Shown piece by piece: positions 1 to 11,131 of a stretch of 64,000 nucleotides of DNA (position 1 is its first letter; every line of letters starts with the position of its first letter). Under the pieces are notes generated by a model. It did not search any database. It saw nothing but the letters and a program-made list of their open reading frames with translations, and was not told where the DNA came from. The stretch covers positions 4,026,022-4,090,021 of the forward strand of contig CM041202.1 in assembly GCA_023078555.1 (NCBI GenBank), given 5' to 3'. The DNA is from Ulva prolifera. Lineage: Eukaryota > Chlorophyta > Ulvophyceae > Ulvales > Ulvaceae. The position numbers were made by a program, and so were the translations under genes.

Positions 1-2
1 AG

Positions 3-131
3 ATCAGCAAACGCATGTCGTTTGAGCAATTTCAACATGCTCTGGAGGAGTGTGCAGCAGTAAGGGGCGATGACGTGCATTGCTTGGAACACGCGGTCAC
101 TCAATGCAAGCCCATAGCACATGGCACAGTA
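3..131 (+). CDS. p25-alpha (TPPP)-like protein, internal exon, partial
   Basis: The frame is open from the window edge and reads ISKRMSFEQF followed by HALEE, which resembles the segment of p25-alpha/TPPP proteins where a basic stretch leads into a 'F-x-x-F-x-x-A-L-E-E' helix; further on come KPIAHGTVA residues, like the G-P-x-x-H-G-T region of the family. TPPP-type proteins bind microtubules and are common in flagellated eukaryotes. The frame stays open to 296, but the resemblance stops near 130, where a possible GT donor (GTAGCT after GGC ACA) lies. The rest of the gene is upstream of the window or in later exons I could not find. The family call rests on a short stretch from memory. Confidence 0.45.
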
Positions 132-1582
132 GCTGGACGCATAAAGTGGTGTGCTTATGGACCTGATATGGATTTGACATATGTTGACAGTCTGAAAGTT
201 TCGATAGAGACAATGACAGAAGTATGTATATATGCATTTTCTGACAGGCATGACCATTTGGACACGACAGCTTTGAAATTTGGGATCAATAAGTAATTTT
301 CATTTCTTGAAATCATTCACGGTTACGCAGGCACGATGACCGCTCGTTGTATACTGGTGTTTATGCACATGGCGGCCCAACAAATGTTGACAAAAAGACA
401 ACCTTCAGAGACATTGTCAATCGTGATGCTAGACCTGCAAGCAGCCGCCAAGCCGGAACCCGTGCCTGGACAAAGTGATATGCCCTTGGAACCTTTGGAG
501 GAAAGGAAGTTCTTGCCCACATACTGGCCGTCAGTGTAGGTGCTTGCTTCAAGAGTGAAAGTTGATGCTGTTGCATACCTACTGTTTCGTGTATTGAGTT
601 TTCCAGCGTGTGGCAGAATTGCATTTAAAATGTGCTTGATGAAGCGTAATGAAGCATGGCTAATGCTAGTTCGGCCTTCTGCGTCTACACATGCCGTTCA
701 TGCCGTCCTCCTCAGCTTTGCGATCGTTTTGGGGATTTCTGTCTTCATTTGGGCAGTACGGAGTACATTTCTTTCCGTCCATGCATGTTTAGCATATTGG
801 GCGACTTCACAGCCGCCCCCAGAGCTGTGTGGGACAGCTTCAGTGATACAATCATGAACGCAATGGAAAATTGCTCGTCTTTCCGAACAGCTGGGATATT
901 GGGATGTTGGCGACTTTGAACATCACCATGAGGGAGAGCCTGTCCGTAGGAAACTCAATCAGGTTTCACTCGGGCGTTGAGTTGCGTTGAGTTGCATACT
1001 TCAGTCACAATGTCTAAAAGTTTCCCGTTCGAAATACTATGTCTACTTTCATGGCATGAGCATGAAGATCAGCAATTGATAGTACCTTCACCTGTTCCAA
1101 TACCAACACATTTTCAATGTGAGAGAAACATAAAGTCCATGCCATTCCTGAGCACATAGGAACTCCTGACGCTGCTCTGCCATTGGCATCACAGCTGCTG
1201 TGGCAGATGTGAAAGTGAAGCTCTGTCCACAGCATATTGGCGATCCATTGCCTCAACTCAATTCTTAAGCCTTAGTTGTCAAACAGTGACGTGTGAATGG
1301 CTTCAGCAGTATGCTTGGTTGTTCCAGATTCCGTGTGGTCATATGTACAGCCAAATACCTCGGAGTCCGAGGTACTCCACCGGTGACTGCGGTGATGTGC
1401 CGACCAGTTGTTGTCCATCCATCAGAGCATGTATGCTAAAGAACGACGTCTTGACAAAGAAGCACGTGTCTTGCCCCCCACCACCGCAGAGATAGCTTAA
1501 AGTGCAGCCACCACAGTATACCTAGTCGGATCGGCGAAACTGTGCCCTGAAACAATGGCAGAAAAGAGACAAAGCTGACATT

Positions 1583-1584
<2 letters not shown>
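132..1584. other. No recognisable gene
   Basis: Short open frames only, with no family resemblance. Part could be introns or the 3' end of the p25-alpha-like gene. I see no repeats shared with the rest of the window. Confidence 0.5.

Positions 1585-1665
<81 letters not shown>
1585..1665. repeat. (AC)n microsatellite, about 40 units
   Basis: Uninterrupted AC dinucleotide repeat of about 81 bases. It creates spurious Val-Cys open frames on the minus strand. Confidence 0.98.
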
Positions 1666-1670
<5 letters not shown>

Positions 1671-3590
1671 AATGTAAAATAAAACAGCAATCCCCTTACA
1701 CAAGTGTACATGCCAGAGGCTGATCACTGTTGTACTTGCCTGTGTCAAGGAAAGACTGTGATCACTCGGCTTATGCTGATTTGAATGCACACCCCCCGGC
1801 AGTCGATTGAGGCGGTCCTGAACATCCTTGGGTTTTCAGGTTTCAGTATGGCAATATACCGTGCAGGGACTAATAGATGTGTCTTGAAGTCTGTGGCGGG
1901 CTTGTACTTGTGGGTGTGATCACAATGTTTGCACTTCAAAGCTGCATAAGCTTCAGAATCCCGAGTCCGAACATCACATTTTCCAACAGATCTATTCCAC
2001 TGGATTGGTCTTCATCTTGAGGTGCACATTCAGCGTGGACCAGGCTACTGCTGCGTGAGAACCCCTTCCCTTTGTGAGGGGTGGTCATGCTGCCTCAGAA
2101 CTGTGTGAATTCAGCCGTTTGAATGCATTGGATTTGCATCCCACTTTCGGAGGTTGCTGTAGTTTTGTCTTGTTGACTACTTTACTGCGAGAAACCATAC
2201 GTATGGCGGTAGCTGCAGATGTAGAGGTACTCGTGGACGCCTGGGATCCTAGGTCTGCAGCTGCGGCGTGCGTTATTATTACAAACCTAATGATAACGCA
2301 CATGTAGCGCAGAGGGGCTATGATGTGGGTTTTTGCATCTGCGTACGTTTTGCAGTGAGCAGCTGTGCATTTGAAGAGTCGAGCGTGATGCGCGCAGCGC
2401 TCAGAGGACGTATCCTATGTTTAACATTCAGCGACCTGTATCTATGTATGTATGACGTTACAAAGGATAGAGGCCGGGCACGAAGCCGGTTCTCGGAATC
2501 CACTCGCAAACCCACTCATTCATGGCACAAGACCGGGCACGAGCTCGTATTACAGCCCTGTCGGCAGTTCCAATCAAAGATCAGAGCTCCCCACGGCGCA
2601 CACAAGCATTCCCTTTGCACAACGCAACACTCGACCAGCGCAATGCATTCGTCACAAACACACTATGGTCCACCACACCACACCGAGACGCAACCTCCGA
2701 CAGCCGATCGAAATGTGCCATAGCAGGCCTCCCCAACCAACAATGCGTCTCACGCGACAACGGCACAAAAGCATGTGCATCAGGGTCGTACGCACGATAT
2801 GCATTTCGTTTCATCACGTCCGCACCGCCGCAGCAAACCCGTCCTCCCGAGCCAAACGACCGCAATAGGTACCAGGCTGGTACTACCAGGCGGTGGGGCC
2901 AGGTACCAAAGTTATAATTTTATTAACAGAATCGACCATATTTCGTGGGGATGACCTCCACCCAGGCAAACCTGAACGCCCTGAGTAACAAATACATGCC
3001 TCATCTACCGCATGCTCAGCTAACAGAGTTGAAAGTCTTGTGGATCATACCTGAAATCACTTTTGCCCGGGATGATGTGCGCCTAGCTGCCCGCCCACGC
3101 CTAGCCATGCCTCACCAGACAGTGGCTGACCTCTAATCACCAGCAGACCTGCAAATCACATCACAGTCGTCAGAATCGACAAGCAGTTGTATGATGTTGC
3201 AGCTGTCAAACTCTCGCCGGTACTTGCTGACGTACCAGCGTGGCAGAGCGTGCCATGCCTGCGGCCGCTGCCCCTCTGAAAGCCGCTACAGACACGAAAT
3301 TACCTCTCGCATGGCATGGAATTAACAGTTTTGATCAGCGGCATACTATAGCCATGCCGTTGGTGTCTGCTACCATGGCGACAGTAGTGCACAGCTCAGC
3401 CAACCCTGCACCGCACGACAAGTGCAAAGAGTCTACGAGATCAGCACAAATCTGCCGGTTTTCACATGCCCTCCACTCCGGCTATCCTCTACTCAGCATC
3501 TATATCTGCCCTGCAGGGCGTCGCCATGCCACGCACACAAACACACCTCATACATGCACGCTGCACATGCATTGTGCATGCTGCTTGCCA
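1666..3590. other. No recognisable gene; possible old retroelement leader
   Basis: Several overlapping short frames around 2270-2920 lack any family signal. A small block near 2868-2912 repeats GGTACCAGG/GGTACC motifs. The region 2945-3136 is open (63 codons) but unassigned. The pol fragment of element G1 begins abruptly near 3597, so sequence left of it may be deleted G1 internal DNA or unrelated flank. Confidence 0.35.
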
Positions 3591-3596
3591 GAACTG

Positions 3597-6500
3597 CTGA
3601 GGAGCATGCCATCAATCTTGATCGTGTGTTGACTTGGCTGCATGAACACAACTTTTTCTACAATGCTGTCAAATGCCAATTTGCCATGCAAGAAGTCAAA
3701 TACTTGGGCCATATTGTTACAGCACATACCGTGAAGCCAGACCCACACAAAGTTTCAGTGTTGCAACAATGGCCTGACGCTGATTTAAGATCGTCAACCA
3801 ATACCATCCGATCATTCTTGGGTCTTGGTGGCTATTTTCGCAGATTCATCCCGAAATTCCCACCCTTGCTGCCCCCCTGCTTGAGCGCATGAAAGCCAAA
3901 GGCAAAAGCGCATGGACTGAACAATGCACTCGAGCATTCAATGACATCAAACATGCTCTGATCAATGCCACAGGCCTGCGCCATCCCAATCTCAACCAGC
4001 CCTTCCGCGTATACACAGACGCTAGTGATTATGCATATGGAGCTGTCTTGATGCAAGACCATGAAGCAGTTCAACATCCCATTGCATGGGTAGGCCGAAA
4101 AATGAATTCCTCTGAGGTCCACCATGCCACTTTTGAAAAAGAGCTGGGCGCCATTGTTTTTGCTGCACGCCAATGGCGTTGCTATCTGGAAAATGGCCAC
4201 CCCGTGTATGTCCACTGTGACCATAATCCATTGAGGTACTTGCAGACCCAGCAACGTTTGAATAACAAGCAAGCGCGTTGGGTAGAGACGCTGTCCCGCA
4301 TCAACTGGCACATCATGTACGTGCCTGGTGACAAGAACGTGGTGGCGGACACAGTGTCCCGTGCCACACACCTGCCTTCCATGACAGTACAGCTGCATGA
4401 TGACCATCCCATTTCTTGTGCCTCTCGTGCGGGCAATGCCATTCCAGTGCAAGTGTCTTATGCATTTCCGGCTGTAAGTCTGACCACGGCTACAGCGCGC
4501 AGATGCCACTCTTCCCCATCCCCGGATCCAAGCGGATACGAGCTTCCAATCGCCAGCACTGGATCAACGGCCATATCATCTGGCATGTCGCCGATGAATC
4601 AGGCCATCCCATACCACCAGACGTTGCCAACAATCTCTCCCCAGCCCTGCGACTACTCCCGGCTACGGGAGAAGTTCGGTTCACCCCCGCCCGGCCTGTC
4701 CCCACCCATGCCAGACCTGCGTTCCCAGTCGCAATTTCCACCTCTGTCCCAGCCACAGGACCCACGGCGGCCCACGCAGCCGCCGCCATCAGTGATTTCC
4801 ATCAGCTCGGGGTCCAGCCCCCGCATGGGCGAGCAGCTGGGGTCTCAGCGGTCCCCGGTGTTGATGCCAACGGGATCTCCGCCAGCGCTGCCACCGCCCC
4901 CATCCCCACTTCCCCGCCGGCCCATGCCAACGCCGACCCGCCGCCGTTCTCCGCGACCGCTCCTGGTTGCCTCCGCACCCCATCTCCAATGTCAGACATT
5001 GACTTCGCGCCTACAGCGGAGGAGGCCGAATTCCTCGGCCTCACCCCTCCACCAACAGCCCGCGCGTGAGGACGACGTAGCGACCGCGCAGCCGGATGCT
5101 TCCGCGGTGGACTGGGTCGACCAGGAGGACCTGGTGTGTGACGGCCGCGCAGTCGACGCACAGCGTGTGGGTACGCACTCACAAGCAGAGCTGCTTCTGA
5201 AACAATCCAACAGATACTTGACTCTAGATCTGCACGCGGACGACTTCTGGCAGCGATTGCGTAGTGGCTATGCACATGATTCTGATTTTGCCGAGCCACC
5301 TGCATCATACCATTACGACCCTAAGCACCAGATTCATCTGCACAAGAACAAGATTGTTGTCCCTGATCATGATCACTTGCGCCGGCAAATTCTGTTGTGG
5401 CACCACGTACACCCCTGGCATGAACACATGGGTGTCTCTCGCACAGCATCATTGATCACAGACTCATTCTACTGGCCAGATATACACAAGGATGTCAAAA
5501 CAATTATGTCACAATGCCATAGCTGTCAGACCCTGAAGTCCCCGTCGGAGCGGGAGGCAGTCATGTCCCCACTACCTGTACCTTCTGCGTGCTGGAGTGT
5601 CGTGAGTGTAGACATGATCACGCAGCTGCCTAACTCCACGTCGGGTCACAATTGCATTGTTGTGTTTGTTGATCAATTCAGCAAGATGGTAAGATTGATC
5701 CCCACAGTGTCTACTCTGAATGGTCCCGGATTCGCTGCATTGTTTTTCAAGCACATATACCCCCATTATGGCCTGCCACTTGGCATTTGTAGTGACCGCG
5801 GTACGCAGTGGAACAATAAAATTTTCACATCCCTTTGTGATCACCTAGGCATTACATTGCAGCTGACATTCTCCTACCATCCTAGAGCCAATGGGCAAGT
5901 TGAGCGGTACAATCGCGTTGTGGAAGAAGCTGTTCGGCATTTCATCGGTCCTGCACATGATGATTGGGATGCATTCCTGCCACATATCGAGTTCAGCATG
6001 AATAGCTCCAAGTCGGCAACCACGGGCTGCACGCCGTTCTCATTGAACCGTATCACTCCGCCACTGTCACCCACAGCCCTTGCGTTCAAATTGCCACAGC
6101 ATCAGCAACCAGCTCCAGCCGTGATGCACCGCATGTACTACTTCCTAGCAAAGCAAGCTCTGGTAGAGGCCAAGCAGTCAATGTGGTCGGATTTCAACAG
6201 GAAATCTGCTTGGCCAACCTTTTCTGTGGGTGACTTGGTCCTGCTATCTATACGTAAGGTTGCTCTGCATCATCCATCTCTCCGAAAGAAGTTTACTCCG
6301 CGCTGGTTGGGTCCCTGTAAAATTCTGGTAGTGGGCCGGGCCGCTGCCCGTATATCATTGCCGACCACGCTGCAACGCCTAGGTCTACATGATGTCTTTC
6401 ACTTCTCTGTGCTGAAACCTTACAACGAGTCCTTCGATGTTGCATGCGCCACCAGCCCTGAAGCTGCCAAGTCATCGGCCACTGTGGACACGACCACTTA

Positions 6501-6972
6501 TGAAATTGAATGTGTAGTCAATGACATGCAGTCGCGGCATCGCGATAACGACATCTCCATCGCGTGCCCTCACTACCTGGTGCGCTGGGTTGGCTACGAT
6601 GCATCTCATGACTCTTGGTTACCAGTTGATGAGTTGTCCGGATGCCTGGAGAAAGTTGCCGATTATCTGTTCCACAATGCCTCCAGTACTCAGAGAGCGC
6701 ACATGAATCATGAGTTTCCGCGTGAAGCGCGGCTACAACTGTCCCATATAGCAGCCAAGGCTGAGTCCACCAGGCGTCCCGTCGCTGGGGGGAAGGTGCC
6801 CGCGGGTGGCAGCAACATCGGCGATACCAAACGCAAACCGCGTAGACGTAGTTCTCGGTTGAGCGAATCCCATAAGGCAGCACTTTCCAGGGCCACCTAC
6901 CGCAGTTGTTGTGGTAGGATGCGGACTGAGTCCGCAAAGCGCATGTGCGCTGATGCTGCCCCCCCGCTGTGA
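3597..6972 (+). pseudogene. pol: G1 pol: RT end, RNase H, integrase, chromodomain; one frameshift
   Basis: Codons from about 3597 to 3865 give the RT thumb and connection (KCQFAMQEVKYLGH, then FLGLGGYFRRFIPKF). A one-base loss near 3860-3866 shifts the frame, and the rest runs open from 3889 to 6972 (1027 codons). In that part RNase H shows D44, E85, D111 and D154. The integrase zinc domain (HHVHPWHEH, CHSC) lies at about residues 503-545, the catalytic residues are D in SVDMI (about 574), D in CSDRGTQW (about 635) and E in GQVERYN (about 671), and a chromodomain spans about 871-935 (YEIECVV, YLVRWVGYD, SWLP). A long Pro/Ser linker separates RNase H and integrase. The YxDD active site is absent through 5' truncation. 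Confidence 0.85.
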
Positions 6973-7188
6973 TGCTGAAGGGGACGCCTGGATGTAAGCA
7001 GACTGCCTCTGTGAGGCCGGGGATTTCCAGGCCATAGGTGATGTGAGGAGGGGGCTCCCGGGAGCAAGGCCAACCCCTGCATAAATCTGATCCGCCAGGT
7101 TGCATGTCACGGGGCACCAACCTGTTTTTCCATCATGTGACTTCCATAAATCCCGACAGACCCAATTCCATCATCCCTGGGCCAACCT

Positions 7189-7503
7189 ATGTGTGCAGTA
7201 AGAAACCTGCCAGTCCCTGAGATCCCACAAGATCCGACATCCCATTCCCTCGTCCAGCGTCAACGCTTTCTCCAGAATGTCCGCCAATTGATGCTAGAGG
7301 CCACTACAATGCCGGCGCTTGGAGACTACCACTCTCAGTACCTCACTGACCTCTGCCATGTCAGTAGAGTTACCCGCCGGCTGCATGATGCGGTCCTAGA
7401 CCTAGATGAGGCCATGAGTGAAATGATTCACCGCTACTCAGGTCAACAATTGTTGCCAGAGTACTTTCATGATCTATGCGAGGAGTTCCCCAGCCAAGTC
7501 TAG
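7189..7503 (+). CDS. G1 small ORF downstream of pol, function unknown
   Basis: 104 codons from an ATG, lying between the pol stop and the polypurine tract of G1. The predicted protein is soluble and helix-prone (LVQRQRFLQNVRQLMLEA, later LHDAVLDLDEAMSEMIHRY), with no signal peptide or membrane segment, so it is not an obvious envelope. I do not recognise it. Some plant and algal gypsy elements carry extra ORFs here. It could also be a chance frame; only a second G1 copy would tell. Confidence 0.4.
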   Translation: MCAVRNLPVPEIPQDPTSHSLVQRQRFLQNVRQLMLEATTMPALGDYHSQYLTDLCHVSRVTRRLHDAVLDLDEAMSEMIHRYSGQQLLPEYFHDLCEEFPSQV

Positions 7504-7710
7504 AACTAGCCTTATTTCCAGCAAGGTCACTCTTCCGTGTTCCAGATGAGTAGACCCTTCTTTGTAAATACCACTATGCCACGGTCTTGTGATGTGCCCT
7601 ACCATTCATTTTAATACAATGGGCTGTCTCCATTTATCCGCTTACCAGAGCTTCCTGACTTGTCTTGAGCTTGCAGAGCATACTCTTGTTTGCCCTGCTC
7701 CGCTCCCGTA

Positions 7711-7722
7711 TGTGGGGGGAGG
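7711..7722 (+). other. Polypurine tract of G1
   Basis: TGTGGGGGGAGG lies directly before TGTAATGG, the expected PPT followed by an LTR starting TG. It agrees with the plus orientation of G1 pol. Confidence 0.6.
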
Positions 7723-8510
7723 TGTAATGGCCAAGTCTGTCTGCTCGGCAGCACACATATTCCAGATATGCAGGCACCGATTGTGGATACATGTGTATGT
7801 ATCTCAGGCTAGTGCCCTGCTAAAATGAGTCAGCTAAAAGTATCCCAAAGAATACCTCAGAGTGCAAGCCTGTACCACGTCAGAGCTGTGCACATGAGCT
7901 GCATGCATACAGCTACATGTGCATAATTCCACATGCCCATAAAGTGCCACCAGCATTCCTCAGCATGTATAATCTCACATACCTATGCCATTTGTCATGC
8001 CACCTCATGCCTTAGCCTTTTGGCAGTGCGAAGTGCCAGCGCAGTGCGTGCCCCATCATGCATGCGTCGCATGCATACCCCTAGACGGCGCTTGCGCACG
8101 CCAAGGGTGCAGCGTCAATGACCATGCCCGCCAGTCTACGTCTGTGTCTCCATGCAGCACCGTCATGCTGTATTGGATTGACAGAGGATGATACGTACCA
8201 AATCCCAATGGCCGCAGAAGATTGCGAGATCTCGCGGGATGCTGCACCCTGATCCGTACAGAGATCAACGAGCAGCGCGATTCCACAGTTCCACAGAGCT
8301 ATCAGTAGCGAGGACCGCACAAAGCAGGGATGGGCCTGGGCACATATATTCCAAGTGTTTTGCTGTGATCGACACAATTACCTTTGGTCGATTGGGGCGC
8401 TTCTGTTCCAGTCATTCCATTGTGTGCTGCATTGTTACCCGTGTCGTTCTCTCCTGTCGTTTCTGTACACTCGCTAGGGTGCCCAGCTCCCTGCACTACC
8501 CGACTAGTCA
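7723..8510 (+). repeat. G1 3' LTR (3' end estimated)
   Basis: Begins TGTAATGG right after the polypurine tract. No second copy occurs in the window, so the far end is unknown; CA at about 8510 is one possibility. No gene is seen here. Confidence 0.4.
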
Positions 8511-8668
8511 ACAGCGGCGGCCTCGTTCCGGCCTCGACTCCGCTTCGGAGCTTCGGCAGCAGCTTCGCAACAATGCATTTGCTTGGTTAAAAATCCTTAT
8601 GATGTGTATTGTAGATGCGACACCGAGTTCATTCAATTGATTGTGGATTGTTATAATACTTGCCGATT

Positions 8669-9048
8669 AACGCTGTTATAAACGAGAACCTATTATGTGT
8701 GCATTAGGAGGCTAGTAGTGCGTATACCGGGAGAGCCGGTAGGTCGTACGAAAGGCCACTAAACAAAGCAGGGAGTATATTGCACTAGATGCAAGATAGT
8801 TAAGGAACCTGTGGACGATGTGAGAGAAAGGTCACTTCAGACTTGGACGCATACGACTACATGCGACCATTTGTGCATGTCTACCGTGGCCCAATGACAG
8901 TGGCCTGGGGCGCTCACGGAGCACCCCAAGTATGCTCATGCATACTATCCTTATATATTACGGGTTGGGCCCTTGGCCACCATACCCATGCGCAGGCTTG
9001 CGCGTCATGCATTGCATGTGTGCCTAGACACTGATTTATGACAAACGC
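8669..9048. mobile_element. Solo LTR, family A (copy 1) with 5-bp TSD AACGC
   Basis: The LTR is 8674-9043 (370 bp), starts TGTTATAAACGAG and ends TTTATGACA (TG...CA termini). It is flanked by the perfect 5-bp direct repeat AACGC at 8669-8673 and 9044-9048. The same sequence recurs at 35835-36214 with a different TSD, which fixes both ends. No internal region is present, so it is a solo LTR left by LTR-LTR recombination. It is unlike the G1 or G2 LTRs. Confidence 0.92.
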
Positions 9049-11010
9049 TCCGTTACAACAACTTGTATCTCTAATAAACTCTGATTCAATTTGGCTTGAA
9101 TGTAAACTCGCAGCGAACGGGCGCCAGATTTTTGTTCGCCCCCACTTGACATTCATCTCGCGACTTGATAGCGACTCACTTGTCAGATTCACCTTCCCTG
9201 GGCGAATGCCCCACGAATGAGGATGTATGTCATTGAACGCGCCAAATGAGTGCATACCGCGGGACAATCGCATGTGCGGCGCCACATCCATGCACATACT
9301 GTTGAATGCAAGCGCGAGTGGCAACGTCGTACCGTAAGTTCGGTTGGTGGAAATGTTATGTGTGCGAAGTACTAAAACATGGCGCACGAGATTTGAGATC
9401 ACACCTGCAAGGTCAGTATTCGAGTCGAATACTTGGCCATGGTCATTGTTGGACCTATATAGCGTCATACCTATATAGCTTGAACGCGCATTCCAACTCG
9501 CGCGCAGGGCATTGCCATGTGTCATGGGTGAGTCACCCTGTGCGTGCATCCTCACGTGCACATGCCTTCGGCGCTACGAGGCACTTTCACAACATGCACA
9601 TACAATAAGCTTAGGGGAGTGACCTCTCTGAGAATGCCTGCGTATGCTGCTAATTGGCGGACATGGGTGCACAGAGAATGTCAATTAAAGGTGCAGGTGA
9701 TATTCAATCGACGTTCACAAACTGCACTTGATTGCAGCGACTTCTCGTATGATGCATGGCCGTGCGTCTGCGAGCAATAAGCCGCTACCGGCAATGCTCA
9801 ATGAAACGCCCTTTGTTGACTTGCTTGACGCACGCGGGCAGCCCCTCCGCTGGTGCCTTCGGACTTGGAGCCCTTGATAGCTCAGCTTCATCTTCCGTCA
9901 AAGCGTTGTGGTGTTTGGTTGAAAGTGGCGAGGTTCGCCTAGAATTACACACGGAAAGGTCTAGGCCAAGAACGAGCTCTTGGGCCCATTATCGGGACCA
10001 GAAAGAGGTGTGTTAGATAATAAACTGTCATCGTTGTTTGAGTCTGAGATTAGGTCGAAGGGCTGAGTTGTTCACATCTGAGCAGCGGATTCACGCTTGA
10101 TGCGCTGGCGCCGGTCCGGGGAATGGAGCTTCTGTGACCAAGAGTGTTCCCCTTGACCGGCATCGCGATGAAATTCGGACATTTCGGGCAAATCGCGTGG
10201 CCGGCGCTATCGGCCATCGGGATGTCCGATTGACTGCGAAAGTTGCAAAGCAAGCGTGTGCAACATGGCCGGAATCCCGTGAAACTAAGCAAATTGTTGA
10301 CGCATCGCAGTGAACGGCGGAAAACGTCACCGGGACTTCAAATGGCAAATTGGAGGCGTGCACAACCCCAGCTGCGATCCACTGCGACAATGTCTCCAGA
10401 AACTGTTATCCAGGTTTGCGTACTGCAATTCGCCGACAACAGTCTGCGCGGTGCGCGGAGGGAGCCACGAATTTAGAACGAACGACTACGGTCTCTCTTT
10501 AAACACGCACGTTTATTGGGGGGGAAACTGCCTGCAACATGGCTGTAGGCATGTGTGACCATTAACTGGTTGTGATGCTTGTGATGCAGCCAGCCGCTGA
10601 TGATACGTTCTCTGAGGCTGGTCGGGCTTCGCTTGTACACACATTTCAGTGGGCCAAAGCACACATCGATATCCGTTCTCGCCTCGGCACACGCATGGTA
10701 ACCTGAAAGCAATTAGGACTTCTACACACCTTTGGAATGTTATAAGCAAGGACCTATGCGCAGCATTCATCAAGCTAGCTAGTGGGCTGCAGAGCCGTTA
10801 CCTGTGGAGCACTCATGTCGTACGTCAGCAATGCACAGATCAGGGGATGTACTGTAATGCAGTGAGGCAATACATGAACCACGTAAGACTGTAAGACCAT
10901 GGTTACAATAGACTTGGAGGCACATGACTATACGCCACCGGTCAGTCAAGTCTACGGCGGTTATCATCACAGTGACCGCACACAATCCTCAAATGGATTG
11001 TGCTGGATTA
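9049..11010. other. No recognisable gene
   Basis: Only short, unconvincing open frames on both strands. No repeat shared with other parts of the window was noticed. Confidence 0.45.
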
Positions 11011-11131
11011 CGCTCATGCATATGATCATGCATATGTCCTAACATAACAGGAGTTGGGCCCGTGGCCACCACACTCATGTGCGTACTTGCACGTCATGCA
11101 TTGTGTCCCAGGATGGACCTCATTTATGACA
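11011..11131. repeat. Family A LTR fragment (3' end)
   Basis: The last 120 or so bases match the 3' part of the family A LTRs (CCTAACATAACA, GTTGGGCC, GTGGCCACCA, CGTCATGCATTG, ending CATTTATGACA). It is clearly more diverged than the copies at 8674 and 35835, and the 5' part is missing or unrecognisable. Confidence 0.75.

Larger units (their letters stand above)
3597..8510 (+). mobile_element. G1: 5'-truncated Ty3/gypsy chromovirus
   Basis: Order on + is end of reverse transcriptase, RNase H, linker, integrase, chromodomain, a small extra ORF, polypurine tract, start of the 3' LTR. This is the order of chromodomain Ty3/gypsy elements. Gag, protease and the catalytic part of RT are missing, so the copy cannot move by itself. 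The 3' end is estimated: the LTR begins at 7723, but with no 5' LTR its end cannot be placed, and 8510 is only a guess at a CA terminus. G3 (33.3-37.4 kb) belongs to a related family. Confidence 0.75.

Noticed and set aside
1436..1790. Minus-strand frames with long Val-Cys repeats
   Set aside because: They are translations of the AC microsatellite in two frames.
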